The position numbers were made by a program, and so were the translations under genes. Below, piece by piece: positions 27,633 to 36,991 of a DNA stretch of 64,000 nt. The notes below the pieces were generated by a model. The model had not been told where the DNA came from. It was given only the letters and a program-made list of their open reading frames with translations, and ran no database searches. This DNA comes from DATKEJ01 sp963768715 (GTDB taxonomy: Bacteria > Bacteroidota > Rhodothermia > Rhodothermales > DATKEJ01): positions 736,161-800,160 of the forward strand of contig CAVYJC010000007.1 in assembly GCA_963768715.1 (NCBI GenBank), in the 5' to 3' direction. Positions within the stretch are counted from its first letter, which is position 1; the number at the start of each line of letters is the position of its first letter.

Positions 27633-29219
27633 TCAGGCAGCCGTTCCTGAAAATCGAAGCTTAACCGTCTCGGGAATGAGCTCAACGAGATCCATGGCGA
27701 CAAGCGTCCGAGAATCTGCTCGCGAGGCGAAAAGATCGGCCGCTGCCCCCCCAATGTGGAGCCCGGCAAGCGCTGCCTCTACCGGCGATAGTCCTTGGGC
27801 AAGAAGTCCGGCACAAAATCCAGCCAGAACGTCGCCCGTTCCGGCCGTAGCAAGACCGGTGTTTCCCGTCGTGTTGACGTAGACCTTTCCGTCGGGGCAT
27901 CCAACAAGGCTCGGCATCCCCTTGAGGATGAGCACGCAGCCCCATTCCTTCGCGTAACGGCCTGCCAATCGAATCCGGTCTTCCGAATCGACGTCCTCCG
28001 AACCGACGAGCATTTGAAACTCGCCCCAATGAGGTGTCAGGATCCACTCACGACCGGCGGGTTTCCGCACGACGTCTTTGCTGTCCGCGAGAGCGTACAA
28101 TCCATCCGCATCGAGGACACCCGGAACATCGGCGGAATCGACGAGATCTCTTACAAACGCCAGTGTTTCGTCCTCTCTGCCAACTCCGCATCCGACTAGA
28201 ATGGCCGACGCGCGCTGGAGGCGATCCTCCATTCCCTGACGAGCGTTGCCGGCAATGCCTCCGTCGACAGTTTCCGCCAGTGGAAGGATGGTAATGTCCG
28301 TCAACCGCGTCGCCAGCGTCGCCTGGATGCTGCGTGGCGCGGCGCAGATGACGTACCCCGCTCCGATGCGCGACGCCGCCGAGGCAGCCATCACGGCTGC
28401 GCCAGGAAAACGCTTCGATCCAACGGCGGCCACCACCGTGCCGACGCTGTATTTGTGCGCATGCGCCGGGCGTGGCTTAAACCAGCGACTGACCTCGGCA
28501 TCGGTCACGCCCCAGGCGCACCCGTCCGTCTCAGCGCAGCGAGTCAACGTGGACCCCGGTATCCCGATTTCAACAACTTCTACTCGGCCTGAACAGGACG
28601 GCCCGTCGTCGACCAGGTGCCCGACCTTCATCGCAGCCATCGTCACGGTCATATCGGCTTTCACTGCGGCGCCAAGAACCTTGCCCGTGTCAGTGCTCAG
28701 GCCCGTAGGCATATCAATCGACACGACCTTGGCCTCCTGAGCATTGATCCAGTCCACAATCGAACGGATCGGGTCGGTTAACTCGCGCTCGATTCCGGTT
28801 CCCAGCAAAGCGTCGATGAGGAGATGCGCATTGGCAAGTTTCTCCAGCGTTGCCGGCGAATCATATTGGGAAATGTCGGCGTGAAGTCCGGAGTCCGCTT
28901 CGACGATGTTTTTCAGAATCTTGAGGTTGGCTGCCGCGTCGGTAGACAGGTCCTCGCTGCGCCCCAGCATCAACACACTGACCTGCGCTCCCTCGAGAGC
29001 CAACTGGCGGGCCACGACGAGGCCGTCGCCGCCGTTGTTCCCCTTGCCACAAAGCACGCCGATCCGTTTGCCGTTCAACGGACCCGCAAATGCGGCGATC
29101 AGCGAAGCCGTCGCACGGCCTGCCGTCTCCATGAGCGTAAAGCCTGGGATGGATAGGCCGTCGATGGTTTCCTGGTCGGCCCGCCGCATGGCTGCGCCGG
29201 TCAGAATCGGGATGGGCAT
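27633..29219 (-). CDS. nnr: Bifunctional NAD(P)H-hydrate epimerase / ADP-dependent dehydratase
   Basis: A repair enzyme restoring hydrated NAD(P)H; 528 residues from the start chosen here. The N-terminal epimerase half has MRRADQETIDGLSIPGFTLME and GKGNNGGDGLVVAR. The C-terminal kinase-like dehydratase half has LTPHWGEFQML, VLILKGMPSLV and the NTGLATAGTGDVLAGFCAGLL loop with the catalytic Asp. I place the start at ATG 29219 (MPIPILTG), which has AAAGGA at suitable spacing, rather than at the upstream codon of the longer frame. Confidence 0.95.
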   Translation of the reverse strand: MPIPILTGAAMRRADQETIDGLSIPGFTLMETAGRATASLIAAFAGPLNGKRIGVLCGKGNNGGDGLVVARQLALEGAQVSVLMLGRSEDLSTDAAANLKILKNIVEADSGLHADISQYDSPATLEKLANAHLLIDALLGTGIERELTDPIRSIVDWINAQEAKVVSIDMPTGLSTDTGKVLGAAVKADMTVTMAAMKVGHLVDDGPSCSGRVEVVEIGIPGSTLTRCAETDGCAWGVTDAEVSRWFKPRPAHAHKYSVGTVVAAVGSKRFPGAAVMAASAASRIGAGYVICAAPRSIQATLATRLTDITILPLAETVDGGIAGNARQGMEDRLQRASAILVGCGVGREDETLAFVRDLVDSADVPGVLDADGLYALADSKDVVRKPAGREWILTPHWGEFQMLVGSEDVDSEDRIRLAGRYAKEWGCVLILKGMPSLVGCPDGKVYVNTTGNTGLATAGTGDVLAGFCAGLLAQGLSPVEAALAGLHIGGAAADLFASRADSRTLVAMDLVELIPETVKLRFSGTAA

Positions 29220-29304
29220 GCCGGTTTCCTTTCTGCGTAAGGACGAAAAATAAGGCGTCCGCACGGAAATGAGACGTTAAAAACGGGACGGGCGCGATCC
29301 GCTA

Positions 29305-29745
29305 TCAGTTGCTGCAGATGGCTTTCAACACCTTGCGGCGATCGGCCAACCTTCCGAGCCACTCAACTTCCTCGACTTCGGTTTCGTCGAGAAAGTACTC
29401 CCACTGCCTCACCGCCTCCTCGTTCACTACGAGTTGGGGCTCGACACGGGCAACCCGTCGAAGGATCGGCTGCACACCCATCTGGTGAATGAATGTCACC
29501 TTGGATTGGCCCTCCGTATCCGTCTTGCGAATCGACAACCAGTTGTCGCCACAAACGTGGCAGCTGTAGAAACGGGACTCTTCGCCGTCGGCGTCCGCAT
29601 CCACTTCTTCCGGTTCAGGAAGGTCGGTTGTAATCTTTCCGCGCAGCTCGATTGATTCGCCGTCATCGCCGTTCTCTTCGAACAGCGTTACGTCCATCGG
29701 GATCATCCCGTACGAACCGCAGGCTTTGCACTTAAGGAATTCCAT
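29305..29745 (-). CDS. Hypothetical protein with two CxxC pairs
   Basis: A 146-residue cytoplasmic protein that I do not recognise. It begins MEFLKCKACGSYGM with one CxxC and has a second in FYSCHVCGDNWLSI, about 55 residues later. The spacing suggests a split zinc-ribbon. Between them is an acidic stretch (EPEEVDADADGEES). The C-terminal half is helical and charged (RQWEYFLDETEVEEVEWLGRL). The gene lies between nnr and the broken peptidase gene on the same strand, 86 bp upstream of nnr. Nothing shows its role; a nucleic-acid or protein-binding zinc protein is a guess. Confidence 0.6.
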   Translation of the reverse strand: MEFLKCKACGSYGMIPMDVTLFEENGDDGESIELRGKITTDLPEPEEVDADADGEESRFYSCHVCGDNWLSIRKTDTEGQSKVTFIHQMGVQPILRRVARVEPQLVVNEEAVRQWEYFLDETEVEEVEWLGRLADRRKVLKAICSN

Positions 29746-29842
29746 AGTGGGCTCAGATGGTTGCTCCTACCACTGGTGACGCTTTAACGGTCCGCCACCG
29801 TAGAGGTTTTGCCTTGAGAGAGAATTTTACTTGCAGTCATGA

Positions 29843-32820
29843 CTACCTGAGGGTTAAGGCCCATTCACTCTCCTCCAACAACCGTGCCACACCGATCCTG
29901 ACATCCAGGCCAAGGTGGTGCGCCACCAGAATGCGAAAACCCATGCCGGCTCCAGCCGATGAACGCGCGCCGCGCCATTTGAGCGATCGCCCTGTTGATT
30001 CCGTAAATCCGTATAAATATATGGCTTGAAGACTGAAAGGAACCAATACGATGCCTCGATCCACCCAAGCGATCGGCTGGACAAGCTCGGCGCCGGCTTT
30101 TAGATAGGTCCCGCTCCCCAGAAAGGCGTCTTCGGTGTCGTAGCCTCGCGGAATGAAGGTGTCGAAATCCGCCGTCGATCCGCGATTGCGCCAGAAGGCC
30201 CCCAACAGGATCCTGAACCGGCGCGAAGTTCCAGAGAACACGGGCACAAACACGGAGGCGTCCGTACGCCAACTTCGAGCCGGAACGACCACGTCTTCCG
30301 TCTTCACGTCCACTTCTGCTTTCGAGACGACTGCCAGTCCCGCGTTGGGAATGAGGTCACGAGGATTGGCGGTGATCCCATATCCCAAGGACAGAAACGG
30401 ATTGACTGTGATACGGTCATTGAACGCAGTGACGGGATGCGCGTCAGCGTCGAGGAGACGGATGCTTCGATATTCCGCCGATGCCCCTGCCGCGAGGGAC
30501 GTATTCCGCGTTCCCGCCTGGAGTCGGACGGGAATGGCCCCACCAATTTCGACCGAGCGTTCTTCGTACGGGACCCGCGCGCGCGCACCGTTTATGGTCT
30601 GGATGCTGCTTCTCGGCCTGTCCGACAGACTGATGAAGGGCCGGAGGACGTGATTGCCGGTCTGGAGAATCATCCCTCCCCACATCCGATTCTCCTGGAA
30701 GAAACCGGTGAGTGAATATGCCCATTGCCGAAGTGGATCCGCGCCACTGACCGATGCGCCGATCCCCGGCCCCAGTCGCTGATCGTGGTCACCGAACTTC
30801 GACGTCCGCGCACGAAAAACCGGGATGAGAGAACGGGGTCGCAGAAAGGATGGGAACGGCCGATACGGCTGAACACGAAGGTGACCGTCATGACGCAGCG
30901 CGGCGCTGGACATAAAGACCGTGGCAGGAGTGGACGGATACTTTACGCCACGAAATACGAACTGCGAATCCGCCGGACTGCCCGAAGCAGGCGTGGGCTG
31001 GACCGCGACCTGGTATTGCTCATGCATGTAGTTCACAAAGGCCATCTTTCGCCCGTCCGGAGACACGGAGGATTCGAAGGCGCCGAAGGCGGCATCTGTG
31101 AGTCTGAGGACCGAACCGGTGGAGAAGTCCAGTCGGTAGACGTTCGGTACGCCGTCGGGATCTGCCGTGAAGACGAGACCGGTTCCATCCGGCAGCATGG
31201 CGGGATCGTAAACCGAACCGTGGACGGCAGACAGCAACGGACGGAGTGAGTCAACGCGGCCTGCCTTCAGTTTTGCTGAGTACAGTGACTGGCTGCCACG
31301 CCGATTTGCCAGCACGATGAGCTCTCCCGGGTCGCGTTCGACGATCTCCAGGATCCGGCCGACTCCTATCGGCGAGAGTTGCTTTGCGCCGCTTGCATCC
31401 AATTGAACGAGTGCCGTCTCCTGCCCCACGTCACGCAATGTCAGCATTGATCCATCCGCGAGGCGAAGCGGCGCATAAAGTCGATCTGACCCATCGATTG
31501 GCCGTCGCCTTTCCGGTTTGCAGATCGACCCGTTCGAGGCGAGTGACAAACGCATCGGTCGTGAAACGCAGCGGCTGATAATCGGCGAACAGGACTCCCC
31601 GGCGGCCGGCATCTAGCGAGAGGTAGTAGTCCTCCGTGACGACGCGTCGCGAAAGGAGTGTCCTGGATCCCGAAAGCACGTCGATCCGGTACAATCCACG
31701 ATCGATATTGTATCCTGAACAATAGGCGATCAGCGTCTGGTTGTCGCGCCACTTGGGCCTCCGGCACGAGAGCCCTCGGACGTCCGTTGTCCGTGGTCCG
31801 TCGTCCGTTGTCCGTGGTCCGTCGTCCGTTGTCCGTGGTCCCGAGTTCCATGAACCTGGCGACCCCGAGAGGCGTGTGGACGATCTGTTTTGCACATGAT
31901 TAGGCGTCAGTTCATGGCGGCTATAGCGCACGAATTGCCGGCTCAGCGTCCAGGGCGCTCTCCCCGTCGCCTGCCAGAGCGCTACACCGTAACCAAGGAA
32001 GGGCCACCGATTGTAAAACCGGGCGCTTTCGACGAAGAAGTCGGTGCGCACACTATCGGCCAGATAGTCATAGAGAACCCCTCCGCCGGTGTAGTACCGA
32101 TCAAAGGGACGGGTGAATCGGGGTGGATCGAATACCTGACTCATCGTCCACGGATTCGTGGCGGCCGCAGCGCGTACCTGCATCAGCGTAAACGAGTAGT
32201 TGAGCCGACCTAAGTCACCCGGTCCTCGGCTCTCGAAGGAGACGGCAACTCCTTCGGTGAGCCCCCGGGGTTCACCGAAATTGATAGCCCGCGCCCAATC
32301 CGGGGAAAAGATTCGAATGAAGTCGCCCACGCCGAAACCGCCGCGAATCTCGGCCTGTGCGGCATGTGTGAGTTCGTGCGGCACGACCTGGGCGATCCAG
32401 TCTTCGTGCCTCGGATTGAGCACCTTACCCTTAATCGGCGACGCATCGATCTCCATTCGAAACGGCAGCGGACTCACGAAACCGTTCGAAGCGTCATTGT
32501 ACCCGTTGAGAATGATCGGCAGATGAAACGGATTCCGCAGTCCTGCGCGCGCGCTGACTTCCGGATAGGTCGTCTTCGGCCACAGCGGCCACGCGAGCGG
32601 CCAGCGAATCGAGCTCGCGCTGGTAAATGACGCGGAAGTGTTCGGTCTCGAGCACATCGTACTTGACACCGTGCGGCCTGTAGACGACTCCGTAGAACGG
32701 CTGGGCTGAAAGTGCACCGGCGAGTGCGATGACTAGAAATATGGCGCCGGGGAGATGATGGGTCGGAAGCCTTGAAAACGACTTCCAAATCGACCCAAAG
32801 AAGGCAGCAAATGCAGGCAG
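29843..32820 (-). pseudogene. Exported peptidase - TolB-like propeller - outer-membrane barrel protein, broken by two frameshifts
   Basis: Three frames give one protein of nearly 1,000 residues. First: a signal-like segment (IFLVIALAGALSAQ) and ETEHFRVIYQRELDSLAARVAAVAE. A one-base excess near 32583 then shifts to TTYPEVSARAGLRNPF, a metalloprotease core with HELTH (zinc HExxH, near 32365) and the downstream Glu in LTEGVAVSFES. A second break near 31490-31520 leads to propeller repeats (MLPDGTGLVFTADPDGVPNVY, SVSPDGRKMAFVNY) and a beta-strand-rich C-terminus resembling an outer-membrane barrel. Eight GTCCGTN heptamers lie in the coding part at 31782-31837. No ATG, GTG or TTG start was found in frame between the tRNA and the signal segment. 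Confidence 0.7.
31782..31837. repeat. Eight tandem heptamers GTCCGTN inside a coding region
   Basis: The units run GTCCGTT, GTCCGTG, GTCCGTC in a nearly regular three-unit cycle, then decay to GTCCCGA. They encode a hydrophilic insert (repeats of GPRTTDD) between the metalloprotease and propeller parts of the broken gene. Confidence 0.95.
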
Positions 32821-32821
32821 G

Positions 32822-32909
32822 CGGAGGGGGTGGGATTCGAACCCACGGTACCCGCGAAGGGTACAACGGTTTTCGAGACCGTCCCATTCAACCACTCTGG
32901 CACCCCTCC
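32822..32909 (-). tRNA. tRNA-Ser (anticodon CGA)
   Basis: Read on the minus strand, the acceptor stem GGAGGGG pairs with CCCCTCC at the 3' end and the discriminator is G. The D-arm is CCAGAGTGGTTGAATGG. The anticodon stem-loop is ACGGT CTCGAAA ACCGT, giving anticodon CGA for codon UCG. A long variable arm (TGTACCCTTCGCGGGTACC) and the T-arm GTGGGTTCGAATCCCAC follow. The long variable arm is diagnostic of the serine type. The three bases after the discriminator are CCT, so CCA is not fully encoded. Confidence 0.97.
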
Positions 32910-32992
32910 CGAAAACGAAGCGCAAAGATACACGCAGCCGCATTGACGCTCAAGCGAAGAAGCCGTGCGGACAAGTCCGGTACCCCCGCAGT

Positions 32993-33745
32993 CTATCGTA
33001 CATGGGCTGCCGCTGCAAGTTCACTAAGATACTTCTCATCGCGCCGCCGTTCGATCGCATTGCCAATGACGACGAAACGGGCGCCCGCGCGCACTCGCGC
33101 TTCAACCTCGCTCGGCGATCTGAGCCCGCCGCCCACCATGACGGGGACGTCGCACGCTTCGGCGACGGCGGTCACCATTTCTACAGGAACCGGGTTGCGC
33201 GCGCCACTCCCGCCTTCAAGATAAACAAGTTTCATTCCCATCATCTGTGCGGCGAGTGCCGTATCGGCCGCCAGGCCGGAGGCGTCGCGGGGGATCGGCT
33301 CGGTTTGTGTCACGCGCTGAACAGACGTAATGGAGCCAGAATCGACGAGCATGTAGGCCGTAGGAATCGATTCGATTCCCAGATCACGAATCCGCCGGGC
33401 TGCTTGAACGTGTCGTCCGATCAGGTAGTCGGGATTCCGTCCGCTCACCAGTGACAGGTACAGGACCGCGTCAAGGCGGGAAGACAGCTGCCCAGGCGAG
33501 CCGGGAAAGCCGATAACTGGAATCCTGGTTGCCGCCTTAAGAAGGCTAACAAATTCTTCAAAATCAATATCTTGCACAGAACTGCCTCCGAGGAGGAGGA
33601 GGTCTACGCCGGCTCTTTCGCAGACCGCCGTCAGTTCTGGTACCGAAGCAACCGGCTGCTTGTCGGGATCAATCAGGACAGCGAAAGAAGCTCCCTGCCT
33701 CTCCGCCGATTCGAGCAACCGGTCGTAGATCAAGGGTGCAGCCAC
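32993..33745 (-). CDS. Geranylgeranylglyceryl phosphate synthase family (PcrB/GGGPS-like)
   Basis: A 250-residue TIM-barrel prenyltransferase that in characterised members joins a polyprenyl diphosphate to sn-glycerol-1-phosphate. The N-terminal VLIDPDKQP is the metal-binding segment. GGSSVQD, FPGSPGQL, YLEGGSGARNPVP and VMVGGGLRSPSEV are phosphate-loop and barrel blocks of the family. Bacteroidota-type members occur in bacteria without archaeal lipids, and their product is less clear. It starts two bases before the alaS stop codon in the reading direction, so it is translated right after alaS in one operon. Confidence 0.9.
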   Translation of the reverse strand: MAAPLIYDRLLESAERQGASFAVLIDPDKQPVASVPELTAVCERAGVDLLLLGGSSVQDIDFEEFVSLLKAATRIPVIGFPGSPGQLSSRLDAVLYLSLVSGRNPDYLIGRHVQAARRIRDLGIESIPTAYMLVDSGSITSVQRVTQTEPIPRDASGLAADTALAAQMMGMKLVYLEGGSGARNPVPVEMVTAVAEACDVPVMVGGGLRSPSEVEARVRAGARFVVIGNAIERRRDEKYLSELAAAAHVR

Positions 33746-33747
33746 GA

Positions 33748-36585
33748 TCAGTTCTCGAGAAAACTTTTGAGTATCGCCGACGCTTCTTCGAGCGCGGAGT
33801 CCAGTTCTTCAGGACGCTTTCCGCCGGCCGATGCTATGGTTGGGCGTCCACCGCCTCCGCCACCGATCAGCCGGGCGATTTGTCCGACGAAAGCCCCCGC
33901 TTTCAGACCATAATCGGCAATGAGATCGTCGGAAACGGTAGCGACCAGATACGCTTTACCGCCCTCGTCATCGGTCGAGCCCAGGAGGCCCACCGATCCA
34001 TTTCCGATCCTGTTGCGAAGCGATTCTCCCAGTGAGAGGAGCACATCCATGGGCACATCGTCGAACCTGCCTTTCACGAGTCTCACCTCGCCTACCGGCT
34101 CGGCGTCGGCAATGAACGCATCCAGACGTGAGGCGAGCGTCTGCTCACGATACCGGGCCACTTCCTTTTGCAGGCGTTTTGTTTCGGCAATCAGATCGGC
34201 TACCTCTTCGGGCACGGGGCGGTCGAGTCCTTTGAACTGATGTCGAACTTCATGGAGCAGATCCCGCTCTCCCGCGACCAGCTCGAGAGCCGACTTTCCG
34301 ACGACGGCCTCGACGCGTCGTATTCCGCTCGCGATCGAACCCTCCGACGCGAACTGAAATACACCGATTTCTCCCGTGGCATCGACATGCGTCCCGCCAC
34401 ATAATTCAACCGAGTAATTCGGATCGAACGTCACGACGCGGACACGGTCACCGTACTTCTCCCCAAAGAGCATCATGGCGCCGCGTGCGCGTGCTTCACT
34501 TATCGGAACTCCGTATTCGATCGTTCCGGCAACGTTGCGCTGGATCTGTTCATTGACCTTCTCACTCAGTTGAGCCAGGGCCTTCTCGTCGACTCGTTCG
34601 AAGTGACTGAAATCGAAGCGGAGGCGATCGGGAGCGACAAGTGATCCGCGCTGCTCCACATGCGAACCGAGCTGATTGCGGAGCGCGGCGTGCAGCAGAT
34701 GCGTAGCCGTATGGTGCTTCTTTATCTGCTCGCGGCGCTCCACGTCGACGATGGCCTGAACGGCAGCATCCGCGTCTGCAGGGAGGCGATCGACAATGTG
34801 GTAGTACACGCCCTCCGACTTCTTCGTGTCGATGACTCGGATGGGATCGTCTCCGAAGAGAAGGATGCCCGTGTCTCCGACCTGCCCCCCACTCTCCGCG
34901 TAAAATGGAGTTTTGTCCAGAACGATCTGATGCAGGGGCCCGTCATCGGATTCGACGGACGACGCATCGAGCACCTTCGCTCCAGCCAATTCGAGCATTT
35001 CGTACCCCACGAAATCGGTCGGGGCAATGCCTCCTCCCTCATCGTCATGCGAACGAGCAACTCCGATGTCTCGGAACTGGGAGGCGGCGCGAGCACGTTC
35101 GCGCTGCTGCGTCATGAGTGTCTCGAACCGATCCATATCGACGGCAAGTCCCCGCTCGCGCGCCATCAGGCGTGTGAGATCGATTGGAAATCCGTAGGTA
35201 TCGTGCAGCAGAAAGGCCAGCTCGCCGGGGAGCGTGCCCCCGGCAGAGGCGGAGACGAAAGCATCCGCCAGCTGCGACCGCTCGGCTTCGTCGAAAGCCT
35301 TTGTAACGAGGTCGACTGCCCGCTGATCGCTGCTGAGTCGGGCGTGCACGTCCACGCCGTCATCCCGCACCATCTCGACATACGGCACGAGCGTCTCGAA
35401 AAACACGATGCCCGCGTCGAGCGTCCTGAGGAAGCCTTCCTCTTCCGCGTGAATGACGTCCTCAATAAGCCGGCGCTTGTGGACGAGCTCTTTGAAGTAT
35501 CCACCCATCTTTCCTGTCAGCGGATCGACGAGCTTGAACAGAAACGGCGATCGAAAATCGAGGACCTGATAGCCGAATCGAACCGCTCGACGAAGGATTC
35601 GGCGGATTACGTAACCACGCCCCTCGTTGCCCGGGAGCACGCCGTCAGCGATGGCAAAAGCGATAGCCCGAATGTGATCGGCGACGACACGCATCGCGAT
35701 TCGAATACGCTCGGGATCGTCGGCCGCGATGTCATCATATCCGTGGAGTCCCTCGACCGTCGACAGATCTGCGATTCGCTGGAGGATGGGCGCAAAAAGA
35801 TCGGTGTCGTAGGTGCTGATGGAGCCGTCGAGCGCCGCCACGACCCTTTCGAGACCCATCCCCGTATCAACATGCTTCGCACGAAGCGGGTGCAGTGCGC
35901 CGTCGGGCTGAGCATTGTACTGGATGAATACCAGATTCCAGATCTCGATGACCTGAGGATGATCCGCATTGACGAGGTCGCGACCGGGCGCCTCCCTTCG
36001 AGCGGCCTCCGGTCTCAGATCGATATGGATCTCGGAGCAGGGCCCCGAGGGACCCGTCTCGCCCATCATCCAGAAGTTGTCTTTCGTCGAACCGTAAAGG
36101 ATGTGAGACGCATCGATTCCTGTTTCCGATTTCCACAGTCCTGCCGACTCGTCATCGGGTGCAAGCCCGAGGCGTTCGTCACCCTCGTGAACGGTGGCGT
36201 ATAGTCGCGACGGATCGAGGCCCCAACGATCCACCAGCAGTTCCCAGGCCCATCCGATCGCCTCTTTCTTGAAGTAGTCGCCGAAGCTCCAGTTGCCGAG
36301 CATCTCGAAGAACGTATGGTGGTACGTATCGTAGCCCACCTCTTCGAGGTCATTGTGTTTACCCGAAACGCGGAGCACCTTCTGCGTGTCGGCCGCCCGT
36401 ACATAGTTCCGGGTGCCGGTCCCAAGGAACACGTCCTTGAACTGGTTCATCCCGGCATTCGTGAAGAGGAGCGTCGGATCGTCATGCGGATAAATCGGCG
36501 CACTTGGCACGATCTCGTGCGCTCTCTCGGCAAAGAAGTCGAGAAAGTCTTGTCGTATTCGTTCTGACGATGCGGTGATCGACAT
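33748..36585 (-). CDS. alaS: Alanyl-tRNA synthetase
   Basis: Class II synthetase with an editing domain, about 945 residues. The aminoacylation domain has DFFAERAHEIVPSAP, LLFTNAGMNQFKDVFLG and the EEVGYDTYHHTFFEMLGNWSFGDYFK block. The editing/zinc domain has HTATHLLHAALR and CGGTHVDATGEI. The C-terminus ends with the glycine-rich GGGGGGRPTIASAGG of the C-Ala domain. I chose ATG 36585 (MSITASS), which has GGAAG at good spacing; ATG 36597 adds four residues. A leader with an intrinsic terminator lies upstream. The GGGPS-family gene follows directly. Confidence 0.97.
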   Translation of the reverse strand: MSITASSERIRQDFLDFFAERAHEIVPSAPIYPHDDPTLLFTNAGMNQFKDVFLGTGTRNYVRAADTQKVLRVSGKHNDLEEVGYDTYHHTFFEMLGNWSFGDYFKKEAIGWAWELLVDRWGLDPSRLYATVHEGDERLGLAPDDESAGLWKSETGIDASHILYGSTKDNFWMMGETGPSGPCSEIHIDLRPEAARREAPGRDLVNADHPQVIEIWNLVFIQYNAQPDGALHPLRAKHVDTGMGLERVVAALDGSISTYDTDLFAPILQRIADLSTVEGLHGYDDIAADDPERIRIAMRVVADHIRAIAFAIADGVLPGNEGRGYVIRRILRRAVRFGYQVLDFRSPFLFKLVDPLTGKMGGYFKELVHKRRLIEDVIHAEEEGFLRTLDAGIVFFETLVPYVEMVRDDGVDVHARLSSDQRAVDLVTKAFDEAERSQLADAFVSASAGGTLPGELAFLLHDTYGFPIDLTRLMARERGLAVDMDRFETLMTQQRERARAASQFRDIGVARSHDDEGGGIAPTDFVGYEMLELAGAKVLDASSVESDDGPLHQIVLDKTPFYAESGGQVGDTGILLFGDDPIRVIDTKKSEGVYYHIVDRLPADADAAVQAIVDVERREQIKKHHTATHLLHAALRNQLGSHVEQRGSLVAPDRLRFDFSHFERVDEKALAQLSEKVNEQIQRNVAGTIEYGVPISEARARGAMMLFGEKYGDRVRVVTFDPNYSVELCGGTHVDATGEIGVFQFASEGSIASGIRRVEAVVGKSALELVAGERDLLHEVRHQFKGLDRPVPEEVADLIAETKRLQKEVARYREQTLASRLDAFIADAEPVGEVRLVKGRFDDVPMDVLLSLGESLRNRIGNGSVGLLGSTDDEGGKAYLVATVSDDLIADYGLKAGAFVGQIARLIGGGGGGRPTIASAGGKRPEELDSALEEASAILKSFLEN

Positions 36586-36647
36586 AATCACTTCCATAGG
36601 GCTATTCCCGGTCGAAGCGTCGGTTCCGACGAAACGTTCGGGAACGC

Positions 36648-36678
36648 AAAAAAAGCCTGTTCCCTATTCGAAACAGGC
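36648..36678 (-). terminator. Intrinsic terminator in the leader of alaS (possible attenuator)
   Basis: On the minus strand GCCTGTT / AACAGGC form a 7-bp stem with a 10-base loop, immediately followed by seven T. It points towards alaS, 63-93 bp before its start, so any transcript entering alaS from upstream must pass it. A 19-residue open frame (36664-36723) has its TAG stop in the loop. Confidence 0.7.
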
Positions 36679-36991
36679 CCATCCAGGTTCCATCTGCAGC
36701 CGTTCGAAGTTACGGACTCGCATGCCTATCGGCAATAATCAGGGAGCGGGTCGCGAGAGAAGTCCGTCTCGACGATTCGTCCACTAACGAAGGAAGGCGA
36801 GGCGGAGATCAGCATGCATCCAACGAGGTCTCTCGCAACGAGAGGCACGGGTGCGTTCAAAGAATGAAACAGGCAGCGGTTGCCACTCCAAGGTGAGATT
36901 TTTTTAACACCAATGTAACCACGAAGGGGATTTTCTCGTCTGATCGAAATAGTTGCGTGAATCCCTTCCCAAACAAGAGCCTCTTTTTGCC

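Noticed and set aside
32733..32943. Short frames through the tRNA region
   Set aside because: They are translations of the tRNA-Ser gene and its flanks, not proteins.
34660..36204. 514-codon open frame on the plus strand
   Set aside because: Antisense shadow of alaS; no motif of its own.
36598..36952. T-box riboswitch in the alaS leader
   Set aside because: The conserved AGGGTGGNACCGCG element and a specifier loop are not found; only a plain terminator hairpin is visible.
36900..36952. Long upstream start for the DUF4097 gene (TTG at 36953)
   Set aside because: It would add a hydrophilic stretch before a good signal sequence; the ATG at 36992 is preferred.
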